A stretch of 64,000 nucleotides of DNA from DAHUXD01 sp963736455 (GCA_963736455.1 CAVTON010000001.1:1240001-1304000); one strand, 5' to 3'. Positions 38,018 to 47,551 are shown, numbered from the stretch's first letter. Numbers and translations are program-made. Notes: generated from the sequence alone by a model not told the origin.

Positions 38018-39021
38018 GCGCCGTTCCCGAGGGCGAGCCGGAAGGCGGTCTCGAGACGCTCGGCGACCGCGGCCGTGTCGAAGCGCGCCGCCGCCGCCGG
38101 GCCGGCCGAGCGGGCCCGGTCGCGCGCCTCGGCGGTCAGGAGCGCCGGCATCGCCGCGGCGAGGCTCTCCGGATCGCCGTCGCGGAAGTACGACGCGGCG
38201 TCGGCGCCGATCTCGCGCTGTCCGGGAACGTCCGAGAGAAGCGCCGGCAGTCCGCATGCCAGGGCCTCGAGCGCGGGCAGGCCGAACCCCTCCTCGACGC
38301 GCGAGGCCGCGACGAAGGCGTCGGAGGCGCGGTACGCAAACGGCATGCGCTCGGGCGCGAGACGGTCGTGGTACTCGTCGGTGACGCCGATCCGCCGCTC
38401 CTCGGCGCTCACGGGCGAGTACGAGACGCGCCGGAGGCGGAATCGTCCGCCGCGGGCGCGAAATCGGGCGAGGCCCTCGAGCGCGATCGCGATGCCCTTG
38501 AACTCGGCCTCGATCGGGCCCACGACGAGGACGACCGGCGGGTCGGCGGCCGGGCGCGGAGGCGCCGGAAAGTACCCCTCGGCCGAGAAGGCCTGTCCCA
38601 CGTCGGTCGCCGGCCCGAAGCCGAGTCCGTCGAGCCGCGCCGCCTGCGTCGCCGAGATCGCGAGCTTGTGCGTCGAGAGCCGGTAGATCCGCTCGACCTC
38701 GGCCCGCTCGTCCCGATAGTGCGCGATCTCGCCCTCGTAGCCCTGGCAGAGGTGGAAGACGGGGCCGCGCGCGCCCTCGAGCGCGGGCTCGACCGTCCGC
38801 CAGAACGTCGCGACGCGCACGTCGGCTTCCGCGAGCTCGCGGGACTCGCGGAAGGACGACCGCTCGAAGCGGGCGCGCGCCATCGGAAACCAGGCGGGCT
38901 CGCGATCGGGCGAAACGACCGCGACGCGGTGGCCCCGCCGCGCGAGCGCCTCGGCCTGGCGCAGGACGACCTGCACGCCGCCGTAGAGGTCGGTCGACTC
39001 GAGCAGATACGCGATCCTCAT
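38014..39021 (-). CDS. GT4 glycosyltransferase
   Basis: 335 aa, GT-B. Starts MRIAYLLESTDLYGGVQVVL (acceptor domain, GGVQ loop). The donor domain carries VVLVVGPIEAEFKGIAIALE, YRASDAFVAASRVEEGFGLPALEALACGLP (E-x7-E motif) and DVPGQREIG. Typical of lipopolysaccharide and exopolysaccharide enzymes using UDP- or GDP-sugars. ATG overlaps the upstream stop (ATGA). Confidence 0.92.
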   Translation of the reverse strand: MRIAYLLESTDLYGGVQVVLRQAEALARRGHRVAVVSPDREPAWFPMARARFERSSFRESRELAEADVRVATFWRTVEPALEGARGPVFHLCQGYEGEIAHYRDERAEVERIYRLSTHKLAISATQAARLDGLGFGPATDVGQAFSAEGYFPAPPRPAADPPVVLVVGPIEAEFKGIAIALEGLARFRARGGRFRLRRVSYSPVSAEERRIGVTDEYHDRLAPERMPFAYRASDAFVAASRVEEGFGLPALEALACGLPALLSDVPGQREIGADAASYFRDGDPESLAAAMPALLTAEARDRARSAGPAAAARFDTAAVAERLETAFRLALGNGA

Positions 39022-40112
39022 GCCGCGGCGATCGCGATCCACTGATAGGTCCGGAGGCTCTCGCGGTCGGCGTCCGGCCACGCGTCCGCGAGCGCCAGGA
39101 GCTCGCCCGCGCCGGCCGCGGGCGCTCCGGGCTCGCTCTCGATCGAGGCGAGCGTCCAGCCGGCTTCCGCGATCGCCTCCGCGAGGAAGGAGCGCGTGAA
39201 CCAGCGCAGGTGCCCCGCGTCGGTCAGTCCCGCGGGAATCGGATCGAACCGGCCCGCGACGAGGTCCCGCACGATCGAGAGGTGCCCCACGTTCGGGACG
39301 CTGACGAGCAGGCGCGCCCCGGGCGAGGCGATCCGGCGCGCGGCGGCGAGCGCGGAGACGGGGTCCTCGAGATGCTCGAGCACGTCGGCGAAGACGATCG
39401 CGTCGAAGCGCCCCCCCTCCCGCTCGAGCGCCGGGAGAACCTCGCGGAGGTCCCCCTCGATCACCCGATCGCAGCGCGAGCGCGCCCGCCCGGCGAGCTC
39501 GGGGTCGCGCTCGATCCCGGTCACCGACCAGTCCGGATGGCGCGCGCAGGCCGAGGCGATGCAACCGCCGGCTCCGCAGCCCGCATCGAGGATCCGGAGC
39601 GGCCCCTGGGGCAGGCGCCGGGTCAGCTCCGGACGCTCGCGAACCGACGGCTCTTCGAAGCGCACCGCCGCAAAGCCCTCGGACGAGTCGAGGCGGGCGT
39701 CGAGGCGCAACAGCCGCTCCACCCAGGCTTCGACGGTTTCCGACGGCGTCGCGGGAAAGTCCTCGCGGCGCACAACGAGCGCGGCGGCCCGATTCGGCGC
39801 GGGAGACACGGAGCAGCGCGCCGCCTCGAGCTCCCGGAGCGTATGCACCGCGCCGCCGGAGGGAACGGCCGAGGCCGCCGCCAGGACGCGTCCGGGAGCC
39901 GGCTCCGGCGCGCCGCGAAAGATCGGAAGCGCCGAGGAGTCGGTCACGACCATCCAGACGTCCGATCTCGCGAGCGCCTCCGCGGCCGCGGCATCCCACG
40001 GCCATTCCGCCGAGTCCCGGACTCCCGCCGCGCGCCGCCAGCGCAGCCTCTCGAGCCGCGCCCCGTAGTCGACACCGCGGCGGCCCTGGAGAAACGCGAG
40101 GGCGAGGGTCAC
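39018..40112 (-). CDS. SAM-dependent methyltransferase with N-terminal extension
   Basis: 364 aa. The C-terminal about 210 residues are a class I methyltransferase: LRILDAGCGAGGCIASACA, FDAIVFADVLEHLEDPVSAL, RLLVSVPNVGHLSIV. The N-terminal about 150 residues show no motif I recognise but contain a repeated acidic and aromatic pattern and may bind the glycan acceptor. GTG at 40112 overlaps the ABC ATPase stop. Similar methyltransferases cap O-antigen chains and set their length before export by Wzm/Wzt; here that is inference from position. Confidence 0.85.
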   Translation of the reverse strand: MTLALAFLQGRRGVDYGARLERLRWRRAAGVRDSAEWPWDAAAAEALARSDVWMVVTDSSALPIFRGAPEPAPGRVLAAASAVPSGGAVHTLRELEAARCSVSPAPNRAAALVVRREDFPATPSETVEAWVERLLRLDARLDSSEGFAAVRFEEPSVRERPELTRRLPQGPLRILDAGCGAGGCIASACARHPDWSVTGIERDPELAGRARSRCDRVIEGDLREVLPALEREGGRFDAIVFADVLEHLEDPVSALAAARRIASPGARLLVSVPNVGHLSIVRDLVAGRFDPIPAGLTDAGHLRWFTRSFLAEAIAEAGWTLASIESEPGAPAAGAGELLALADAWPDADRESLRTYQWIAIAAA

Positions 40113-41368
40113 GAGGCCGCGACGCCGCCGGCCGCGGGCAGCGCCTTGCCCGCCGGCTCCTCCGGCAGCAGCCAGAGATGCCGCGCCGCGACCAGCCCGA
40201 CCACGTATTCGGGCGAGGCCACCGAGAAGCCGGGCTTCAGGATCCGCGCGTCGTGCACGTGGAGAGCCTTCTCGTCGCCGAGATACGCGTAGACGCGAAA
40301 CTCTCCCTGGGCCACCGGCAGCTCCGGCACGACGAGCCGCAGGCGATACCGCCGCTGCCCCGTCAGGGGCGCCCAGGACTCGCGCCGCGTGTCCACCGCG
40401 AAGGCCTGGACGCCGTCCTCGCGGTCGACGCCGATGCGCACGTGAAACGCGAGCGACGGGTCTTCCGTCTCGAACTCGATCTCGACGGCGAGGGTTTCCC
40501 CCGCCGCGAACTCGGTTCGCGGATAGCCCGAGCCGTCGTGGAGGAAGACCTCGGTGAAGCGCGCCGGCTTGCGGCCCTCGGCCGGCGAGGAAAGCGCGCC
40601 GGGCACCGCGCGCTCGCCGGGTGAGAGCGAAGCGCGCTCCTTCTCCTGCAGAAACGCCTCGTAGCTGCGGACGACCGGAAGGGCCGGGCCGAGCCCCGCG
40701 ACGGCGCCGTTCTTCAGCCAGAGGGCCGTGTCGCACAGGAGCGCGACGTAGTAGAGAGCGTGCGAGCAGAAGAGCAGCGTTCCGCCCCGCCGGTGAAACT
40801 CGGTGATGCGGTCGATGGACTTCTTCTGGAAATACCCGTCGCCGACGGCCAGGGCCTCGTCCACGATCAGCACGTCGGCGTCGACGTGCGTCGCCACCGC
40901 GAAGGCGAGCCGCAGGCTCATGCCGGACGAATAGGTGCGCACGGGCCGGTCGAAGAAGTCGCCGAGCTCGGCGAAGTCCCGGATCTCCGGCAGCCGCCTG
41001 CGGATCTCGGCGCCCCCGAGGCCGATCAGCGCCGCGTTCATGCGGGCGTTCTCCCGCCCCGTGAACTCGGGATGGAATCCCATGCCGAGCTCGAGGATCG
41101 AGGCCACGGCGCCGCGGCGCTCGACCCTGCCGGACGACGCCCGCGTCGTGCCGGCGACGATCTTGAGTAACGTGGACTTGCCGGCGCCGTTCTCCCCGAT
41201 CAGCCCGAACGCGCCGCCCCGGGGCAGATCGAAGGAGACGTCCGACAGCGCGTGGAACTCCCGGTGGCGCCTTCCCCGGAAGAGAAGCTCGCGCAACCGG
41301 TCGCCCGCGGAGGCGTAGACCCGGTAGGCCTTCGACACGCGGACGGCGCGGACGGCGATCTCCGTCAT
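40109..41368 (-). CDS. wzt: Wzt-type polysaccharide ABC transporter ATPase with C-terminal domain
   Basis: 419 aa. The ABC domain (about 1-240) has GLIGENGAGKSTLLKIVAG, the signature YSSGMSLRLAFAVATHVDAD and VLIVDEALAVGD, classic for Wzt/TagH exporters. The C-terminal domain (about 265-400) is the Wzt-C beta-sandwich that in other systems recognises the modified chain end. No permease is adjacent; the likely partner is the ABC-2 permease at 50.9 kb. Linked by a 7-base gap to the radical SAM gene. Confidence 0.93.
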   Translation of the reverse strand: MTEIAVRAVRVSKAYRVYASAGDRLRELLFRGRRHREFHALSDVSFDLPRGGAFGLIGENGAGKSTLLKIVAGTTRASSGRVERRGAVASILELGMGFHPEFTGRENARMNAALIGLGGAEIRRRLPEIRDFAELGDFFDRPVRTYSSGMSLRLAFAVATHVDADVLIVDEALAVGDGYFQKKSIDRITEFHRRGGTLLFCSHALYYVALLCDTALWLKNGAVAGLGPALPVVRSYEAFLQEKERASLSPGERAVPGALSSPAEGRKPARFTEVFLHDGSGYPRTEFAAGETLAVEIEFETEDPSLAFHVRIGVDREDGVQAFAVDTRRESWAPLTGQRRYRLRLVVPELPVAQGEFRVYAYLGDEKALHVHDARILKPGFSVASPEYVVGLVAARHLWLLPEEPAGKALPAAGGVAAS

Positions 41369-41375
41369 GCCGTGT

Positions 41376-42482
41376 CTACTCTCCGAGCGCGAACTCGCAG
41401 CGGCGGCACAGGAAGTCCGCGGGCGCCTCCTCGACGCCGTAGGTCCACCGGCGCAGGCGCGCCATCGTCTCGCCGCCGAGAAGCTCCGCGACCGTCTGGG
41501 TCTTCAGGTCGCCGACGGTCAGGTTCTCGTAGTAGTCCTGGCAGCAGAGCACGGCCCGGGCCGTCGCGGTGACGTGAAGGTGCTCGAAGGGCCGCGAGCC
41601 CATCAGGTCGCAGCCGCGCAGCCGCTTCTTCGGCGGCGGCTCGGGGACGTAGGTGCCGCTCGCCGGACGGCTGCGGATCTTGAACGGCTTGACCTGCCAT
41701 CCCTTCGGCTCGAAGCGCTCGCGGATCGCCGCGAGGTCCCGGCGATGGGCGTCGTCCTCGTCGCCGAGAACGACGATCGCCGTCTCCTCCGCGAGAGTCC
41801 GGGTGCGCATCGCATCCACGTTCGCGACGACCCGCGCGAGGTCCTTCGTGCCGTGGAGCTTCAGGTAGCGCTCGGGATCGAGCGTGGGAAGGTTGATTCC
41901 GATGTAGCGGAAGCGGCCCATCTTCTCGAGGCGCTCGGCGCGGTCGGGATCGAAGTGCGAGGCGTTCGACAGGATCGAGACGGGGAGCCCTCGGTCGAAG
42001 AGCACGCGGCAGCGCTCCTCGAAGAGCGGATCCACGGTCGGCTCGTTGTAGTTCGACAGGAACACGACGACGTTGCGGCCGCCGGCCTCGACGACCTGGT
42101 CCACGAGCGAGACGAAGAGCTCCTGGCTCATGACCTCCTTCTCGCGGGGATCCACCGAGACCGGGCAGAAGGGACAGCGGTGGTTGCAGCTCGTGCACGT
42201 CTCGAGCGAGACGTAGAGCAGGTGCGTGCGGTAGGACTCCGCCGCGGCGTCCTCGATCAGGAAGCGCGCCGCGCGCAGGTGCTCGAGGATTCCGGGATCG
42301 GCGGCGGGATCGCCGCCGGAGGCGATCCGCGCCAGGGCCGCGTAGGCCGGGCTCTCCTTGACGAGCGTGGCTCCCGAGAGGGGGTTGTACACCGCGGTCC
42401 CGCGGTCGTGCAGGTACGGGGACGGCGCCTCGGACGCGACGGCGGCGTCCGGAGCCCCTGCAGACGGGCCGCTCTCGCTCAT
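41376..42482 (-). CDS. Radical SAM protein with SPASM-like C-terminus
   Basis: 368 aa. The [4Fe-4S] motif CNHRCPFC (CxxxCxxC) lies near residue 100, preceded by an extra Cys (CTSC). SNYNEPTVDPLFEERCR and later strands follow the radical SAM barrel. C-terminal cysteines (GCDLMGSR, VLCCQDYYENLTVGDL, FLCRRCEF) suggest a SPASM-type auxiliary cluster. Such enzymes often modify peptides or sugars; here it is the first gene of the glycan-export operon. ATG at 42482 was chosen because the upstream frame reads through a repeat. Confidence 0.9.
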   Translation of the reverse strand: MSESGPSAGAPDAAVASEAPSPYLHDRGTAVYNPLSGATLVKESPAYAALARIASGGDPAADPGILEHLRAARFLIEDAAAESYRTHLLYVSLETCTSCNHRCPFCPVSVDPREKEVMSQELFVSLVDQVVEAGGRNVVVFLSNYNEPTVDPLFEERCRVLFDRGLPVSILSNASHFDPDRAERLEKMGRFRYIGINLPTLDPERYLKLHGTKDLARVVANVDAMRTRTLAEETAIVVLGDEDDAHRRDLAAIRERFEPKGWQVKPFKIRSRPASGTYVPEPPPKKRLRGCDLMGSRPFEHLHVTATARAVLCCQDYYENLTVGDLKTQTVAELLGGETMARLRRWTYGVEEAPADFLCRRCEFALGE

Positions 42483-42545
42483 GCGCCGAATTCTAGCCCC
42501 TCGTTCTCCCTCTCCCCGGCCGGTAGAGAGGGAATCGCGGTTTGT

Positions 42546-42633
42546 GTAGGGGCGGGGCTTGCCCCGCCCGGGCGGCCGCAAGGGCCGCCCCTACGAAACC
42601 CGAGAGGGCGGCCGCAAGGGCCGCCCCTACGAG
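42546..42633. repeat. Dispersed GC-rich palindromic repeat, copy 2 (one and a half units)
   Basis: GTAGGGGCGGGGCTTGCCCC, then GGGCGGCCGCAAGGGCCGCC with CCTACGAAAC, followed at once by a second copy of the latter palindrome. It occupies most of the gap upstream of the radical SAM gene. Confidence 0.8.
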
Positions 42634-42667
42634 ACCGGAGCCTGCACAAGACTCCTGTTACAGAGCA

Positions 42668-45600
42668 CTACTGGCCGCCGCAGGACACGAAAGACCGGAA
42701 ATCCTGGACCGGCACGTACGGCGTGCCGTCCGCGCTCGTGTACTGCTTCGACAGCCCCGTCTGCGTGTCCGTCACGGTCAGCGTCACGCCGACGTCGGTC
42801 AGGCCGCTCGAGAACACCCAGAAGTAGCCGTCCGTGGTGCACGCGTCGAGCACCTTCACGACGACCTCGGAGTTGGCCGGGTTGAAGAACCAGAAGTACC
42901 CCGTGTCGTTCGAAAGGTCGACCGACGTGCCCTGGCCCGACCCGCCCGAGTGGGCGGACGTCCAGTCCGTCGTCACCGCGAAACGGCCGCCGTCGAGATA
43001 GAGCGTGAACGGATCCGTGACCGTGAAATGGATCACGACCGAGGCGGTGCCCTGGGTGTTGGTTCCGTCGCCCGTCACGGTCAGCGAGACGTCGGAGCTG
43101 CCGCCGGCCGTGAACGTGTGCGTGACCGAGGCGTCGGTCAGAGGCGTTCCGTCGCCGAAGTCCCAGAGGAACGTGCCGTGGGTCTCGCTCGCGGTCAGCG
43201 TCACCGCCTGATTCACCTGGGTCACGTAACGGCCGCCCGCGCCGAGCGAAGCGCCCGTGACGGTGAACGCCGTCGAGGGATGCGGAATCTCACCGGAGCC
43301 CGAGACGACCACCGACTGCGAGGCCGTAGCCGACTGGCTGCCGGAGCTCGCGGTGACCGTCACGGTGTACGTGGCGGCCGCCTGGTAGGACGTGCGTGGT
43401 CGGGCACGCCGGCCCGTGGCGCCGCGACAACTCGGCGCGATCTGCGGGCAGTCTCCGAAGTCCCACTTGTAGGTGACCGTGCCGGTGAAGCCGGCGAAGC
43501 CGTAGCAAGGAACGAGACCGAGTCGCCGACGACGGGATTCGCCGGAGTTCGGAGCCGAGAGCGTGACGGTCGGAGCATCCGCCGTGGCCTTCGCGGCGAC
43601 GTTACCGCCGCTCTGGGAGTTTCCTCCGGCCGGGCAGGTCTCGAAATGCGTGTCCTGAATCGGCGCGAACGCCGTGCCCTCGGGATTCGTGTACGTCTTC
43701 GAAGTTTGCGTTTGCGTATCGGTGACGGTCAGCTCCACGTGCAGGTTGGTCAGGCCTCCCGCGAAGGCCCAGATGTTGCCGTCGACGCTGCAGGCATCGA
43801 GAACCTTGGCGACGACCTCGAGGTTCGACGGGCTGAAGAACCAGAAGTATCCCGTGTCCGTCGTCAGGTTGATCGCGGTGCCGACGCCGCTGGAGCTCTG
43901 GCCCGTGCTCGACCAGACCGCCCGGACCTCGTACCGGCCATTCGGGCCGAGGTACAGGACGGCGGGATCCTGGACGTTGAATCCGATGGCGGCGCCGGAC
44001 GTGCCGATGGTGTTGGTGTTGTCGCCCGTCACGGTCAGGGTCACGTTCGGATGAGATCCGGCGGCCTCGAACTTGTGGGTCACGACCTGGCCCGAGGCGG
44101 TCGAGCCGTCGCCGAAGTTCCACGCCCAGGAGGCGGCATGCGCCTCCGCGGAAGAGAACGTGACGGTGCGGTCGACCATCGCCACGAAGCGGCCGTCGTC
44201 GCCGAGCGTGGCGCCCGTGACCGTGTAGGCCGCCGACGGCGGTCCCGCCTCGGCCACGACCACGGTGATCGTCGAGCTCTTCGTGACGCCCAGGGCCGAG
44301 GCCTGCACCGTCACCGTGTAGTTGCCGGTCGCGGCATAGACGTGCGTGTTCGGATTCGGTCCCGCCGCGAAGGCGCTCACGGCCGCGTTGCAGGACGGGA
44401 TGATCGGCGGGCAGTTGCCACCCGATCCGCCGGATCCGCCGGATCCGCCGGAGCCACCCGATCCGCCCGAGCCCGGGGCCGAGGAATCGCCGAAGTCCCA
44501 CTGATAGGTCGGAGTGCCGACGAAGTTCAAGGGCGTCGCGGTGAAGGTCACCGTATCGCCGACGTGCGGAGCAGCCGGCGTCGGTGCGGCCAGGACGACC
44601 GACGGCGTGGTACCGCCGCCGCCGCCGCACGGGTCGGGCGGCTGACAGCCGCCGCCGCCACCACCGCCGCCGCCGCCACCGCCGCCACCACCACCACCCG
44701 AATTCGTCACGGTGTACTTGAATGCCCGCACGGTGCCGGAGATCGCGGGGACCTCGATCTTGAAGTAGCAGCCGCTGCTGCACAGCGCGGACGCCGCGAA
44801 CGTGATGGGGCCGTTCCCGTTGGGCGGCACGGAGGGCGAGCCCGCGATCTGCGTATCGCCCGAGCTGATGGACGGATTCGAGTCCGAGCTCAGGTAAAAC
44901 GCGGCGCCCGGATGTCCAGCGTCGCCGCCCGGCACCCCCGTTTCGCCGTCGAACAGGTAGTACGTCGTTCCCTGCGTCAGTCCCCAGGTCGGCGGATTCG
45001 TCGGGCTGGGGGAGACACCCTGCGTCTTGTCCGGGCTCTTGTAAACGGTGAGTGCCGGAACGGGGACAAAGTCGGTCGCGGTGAAGGGAAGCGCCGCCGT
45101 CGCGACCTTCGCCTGACCGTTGTGATCCGTGTAGTTCCAGGTCACCGTCATCGTGTACTGCCCCGCCTGCTCCGGAGCGGGGACCGCCGCGGAGCCGTTC
45201 GCCGCATCAAACGATGACGGTAGCGTGCCGCCTCCGCCTCCCGGCGTGATGGCATAGGAGGTGGAGTTCAGCGTCGCGGCGGTCGCCTTCTGCATGAGGT
45301 TGTGCAGCGTGATCGAGGCAGGCGGATTTGTCGCCAGGACGGGGTTCGGCGCGAGCGAGAAGTTCGGGACGAGGTCCACCTGGGAAACCGTGCCGCTCTT
45401 CGACGTCGAATACCCACCCTTGTAGGCCGCCGTGACGATGAACGAGGTCGCCGACGTCGGCACGGTCACGAGCGTTCCCGTGGCGTTGCCGCTCGGCGAG
45501 AAGGCCCAGGTGAACAGGGCGCCGTTGCTTCCGGTTCCGTCTCCGATGTTGCCCTGGGAGGCGCGGGCGTCGCCGTTGTTGGCGTTGCCGGCGAGGACCT

Positions 45601-47365
45601 GCAGCGTCGTGCCGTTGTAGCCCACGATCGAAAGCTGCGGCCCGACGACCGGAATCGCCGCCGAGATGAAGGGCGCGCTTCCGGTTCCGTTGGAGTTCTT
45701 CGCGTTCAGACCGAGGTAATAAGTGGCCGCGGGAGTCCCGAGGCTCTGGTAACAGCCGGTGCCGCTGACCAGGTCGCCGCCGTTCAGCTCGTCGCAGGGC
45801 CAGTAGGCAACGGGATTCGTCGTCGGAATCGGGAAAGGAGACGGGCCAAACCTGTACCCGCCCAGACTGGATCCGGTGAGGATCTGCTCGGCCGCGAACG
45901 TGCCGGGGGTCAGGTTGTGGAAGTCCCAGTCGAGCTCGGTGATCGGCACGTACGAGACGGAGGCGTCGGCGATCGACCAGTTGTCGCCGTAGTAGTTCAC
46001 GCCGTCGCCGCGCCCGGCCGCCGAGAGGTTCGTCATCGCCGCGAAGGGAATCGGGGGCGCCGTCGGGTCGGCGGCGATGCACGAGATGTCGACCTTGTCG
46101 GTGTGCATGTTCCCGTCGGGAGTGCCGCCGATCTCCCGGTAGAGGTACGCCGTGATGGAGCCGCCGCTCGACTGGACGTAGGCCTCCATGCCGTAGCCCC
46201 GGTAACCGCCCGTCCCGAAGTGCTGGATCGATTTCGCCAGCAGCGGCGAGCCGCCCTGCGTGAGCCACTTCGTGTCGAAGATGTCGATGTAGGACTCCGC
46301 GGGATTGAGCGAGACGACGCGGTGGGCGAAGATGCCCGGAAAGGGCTGCGGTCCCCGCATGATCGCGCGGTAGTATTTCCCCGGGATGTTGCCGACGTAC
46401 TGAATCGAGTTCGGCGGAATGAACTTGTAGACGTTCAGGCCGGCCACGCCTTCGGCCGACGTGATGAAGATCTCGCCGTTGACGACGCCGACGTCGAACT
46501 GGATCGGCCAGGCGACGAGGTTTCCGCTGGCGACCTCTGTCAGGCTGCCCGAGCCCGGGTCGATCTGCGCGATGTGGAGCTTCAGGTCGCTCTTCGTCGT
46601 GCCGACGAGCAGGTACTGGTTGTAGCCGGGCGTCACGACGTGCATGGCGCGCAGGCGGACGCCGACGGTCGAGGGCGGCTGCGTCGTGGTGTCCTGTGAA
46701 GACCAGCCAATGGCCGTCGTGGGCTGCAGGGCCTGATCCGGGGAGGGACTGCCGTTCGGATTCGTGAGATCGACTTTCTGGACGTTGTCATCCGAGGTCG
46801 GGAAGTAGCCGAAGTACTTGCTCGAGGGATCCACGTAGATCGCGGCGACCCGCGATCCGAGAGGCACGTCCGAGGAAAGGTTGATCTGGTCTCCGTAGGC
46901 CACCGGAGCGCCACCCGCCGTCTTGGTCAGCTGCGCCGCGAGACCGGAGTTGCCTCCACCCTGCTTGAAGGGCTGCCAGTCCTGGACCATTCGCGAGTCG
47001 CCTCCCGGGCCCTCCGCGACGTCCATGGAGCTTCCGCCCTGGTGGCAGTCGCAGTTGATCGTGATGAGGCCGCCGTTGCCCGAGCCGCCCTCTTTTCCGA
47101 TCACGAAGTGCGTCATGGGGCCGGGGTTGAGCGGGTCCGCCAGGCTCGCGCGTCCCATTCCCCACTGGTCGAGGAAGTAGAGGTATCCGCCGCTCTGGTC
47201 CACGGCCATGTCGGCCGATCCGGGGAGCGTTCCGGAATACTGGGGAAGCGCCTTGGTCGAGCCGGCGAGGATCTGGGCGCAGTTCGGACTCTGACCGAGC
47301 GCGGCCGCGGCCGGGATGGCCAAAGCGGCGCCGAAAGCGAGCAGACGGCGGGCTGTACGACTCAT
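42668..47365 (-). CDS. Giant secreted PKD-domain protein with duplicated C-terminal domain
   Basis: 1565 aa. Signal peptide (about 1-27). The N-terminal half (about 30-450) looks like a beta-propeller-like domain (GSADMAVDQSGGYLYFLD, DPSSKYFGYFPTSDDNVQKV), followed by Ig-like strands. A poly-Gly linker, PKD domains (TYQWDFGD; ASWAWNFGDGSTASG; TVTYKWDFGD; FLWDFGDGTP) and Gly-Gly-Ser linkers come next. A roughly 110-aa domain occurs twice near the C-terminus (TGYFWFFSPSNLEVVAKVLD and TGYFWFFNPANSEVVVKVLD). No catalytic motif is seen, so an adhesin or surface role is likely. One PKD domain contains paired frame changes (43.38-43.55 kb). ATG at 47365; GTG at 47371 sits closer to the GGAGG. Confidence 0.85.
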   Translation of the reverse strand: MSRTARRLLAFGAALAIPAAAALGQSPNCAQILAGSTKALPQYSGTLPGSADMAVDQSGGYLYFLDQWGMGRASLADPLNPGPMTHFVIGKEGGSGNGGLITINCDCHQGGSSMDVAEGPGGDSRMVQDWQPFKQGGGNSGLAAQLTKTAGGAPVAYGDQINLSSDVPLGSRVAAIYVDPSSKYFGYFPTSDDNVQKVDLTNPNGSPSPDQALQPTTAIGWSSQDTTTQPPSTVGVRLRAMHVVTPGYNQYLLVGTTKSDLKLHIAQIDPGSGSLTEVASGNLVAWPIQFDVGVVNGEIFITSAEGVAGLNVYKFIPPNSIQYVGNIPGKYYRAIMRGPQPFPGIFAHRVVSLNPAESYIDIFDTKWLTQGGSPLLAKSIQHFGTGGYRGYGMEAYVQSSGGSITAYLYREIGGTPDGNMHTDKVDISCIAADPTAPPIPFAAMTNLSAAGRGDGVNYYGDNWSIADASVSYVPITELDWDFHNLTPGTFAAEQILTGSSLGGYRFGPSPFPIPTTNPVAYWPCDELNGGDLVSGTGCYQSLGTPAATYYLGLNAKNSNGTGSAPFISAAIPVVGPQLSIVGYNGTTLQVLAGNANNGDARASQGNIGDGTGSNGALFTWAFSPSGNATGTLVTVPTSATSFIVTAAYKGGYSTSKSGTVSQVDLVPNFSLAPNPVLATNPPASITLHNLMQKATAATLNSTSYAITPGGGGGTLPSSFDAANGSAAVPAPEQAGQYTMTVTWNYTDHNGQAKVATAALPFTATDFVPVPALTVYKSPDKTQGVSPSPTNPPTWGLTQGTTYYLFDGETGVPGGDAGHPGAAFYLSSDSNPSISSGDTQIAGSPSVPPNGNGPITFAASALCSSGCYFKIEVPAISGTVRAFKYTVTNSGGGGGGGGGGGGGGGGGCQPPDPCGGGGGTTPSVVLAAPTPAAPHVGDTVTFTATPLNFVGTPTYQWDFGDSSAPGSGGSGGSGGSGGSGGSGGNCPPIIPSCNAAVSAFAAGPNPNTHVYAATGNYTVTVQASALGVTKSSTITVVVAEAGPPSAAYTVTGATLGDDGRFVAMVDRTVTFSSAEAHAASWAWNFGDGSTASGQVVTHKFEAAGSHPNVTLTVTGDNTNTIGTSGAAIGFNVQDPAVLYLGPNGRYEVRAVWSSTGQSSSGVGTAINLTTDTGYFWFFSPSNLEVVAKVLDACSVDGNIWAFAGGLTNLHVELTVTDTQTQTSKTYTNPEGTAFAPIQDTHFETCPAGGNSQSGGNVAAKATADAPTVTLSAPNSGESRRRRLGLVPCYGFAGFTGTVTYKWDFGDCPQIAPSCRGATGRRARPRTSYQAAATYTVTVTASSGSQSATASQSVVVSGSGEIPHPSTAFTVTGASLGAGGRYVTQVNQAVTLTASETHGTFLWDFGDGTPLTDASVTHTFTAGGSSDVSLTVTGDGTNTQGTASVVIHFTVTDPFTLYLDGGRFAVTTDWTSAHSGGSGQGTSVDLSNDTGYFWFFNPANSEVVVKVLDACTTDGYFWVFSSGLTDVGVTLTVTDTQTGLSKQYTSADGTPYVPVQDFRSFVSCGGQ

Positions 47366-47515
47366 GAGCACGGGAACCTCCACTGGAATGGCGGGCGAAC
47401 GGTCACCGGAACACCGCGGTGGGATGTCGTCTTCCCCCAGGCGGGCGTCGCGTCCGCGGGAGGGAAACTGAGATCAAACCGCCGAGCACCATACCTGCCT
47501 ACCCGGAAAGGGGCG

Positions 47516-47551
47516 AAAAAAAAGTGGGCGGGGCTGTTTGGCCCCGCCCAC
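47516..47551 (-). terminator. Strong rho-independent terminator
   Basis: On the minus strand an 11-bp stem GTGGGCGGGGC / GCCCCGCCCAC with a 6-base loop is followed by eight T residues (47516-47523). It starts 15 bases after the stop of the 470-aa secreted protein and separates it from the PKD gene. Confidence 0.92.

Noticed and set aside
45302..46699. Plus-strand open frame opposite the PKD protein
   Set aside because: Composition of Arg/Val/Asp repeats mirrors antisense of beta-rich protein; no domain or signal seen.
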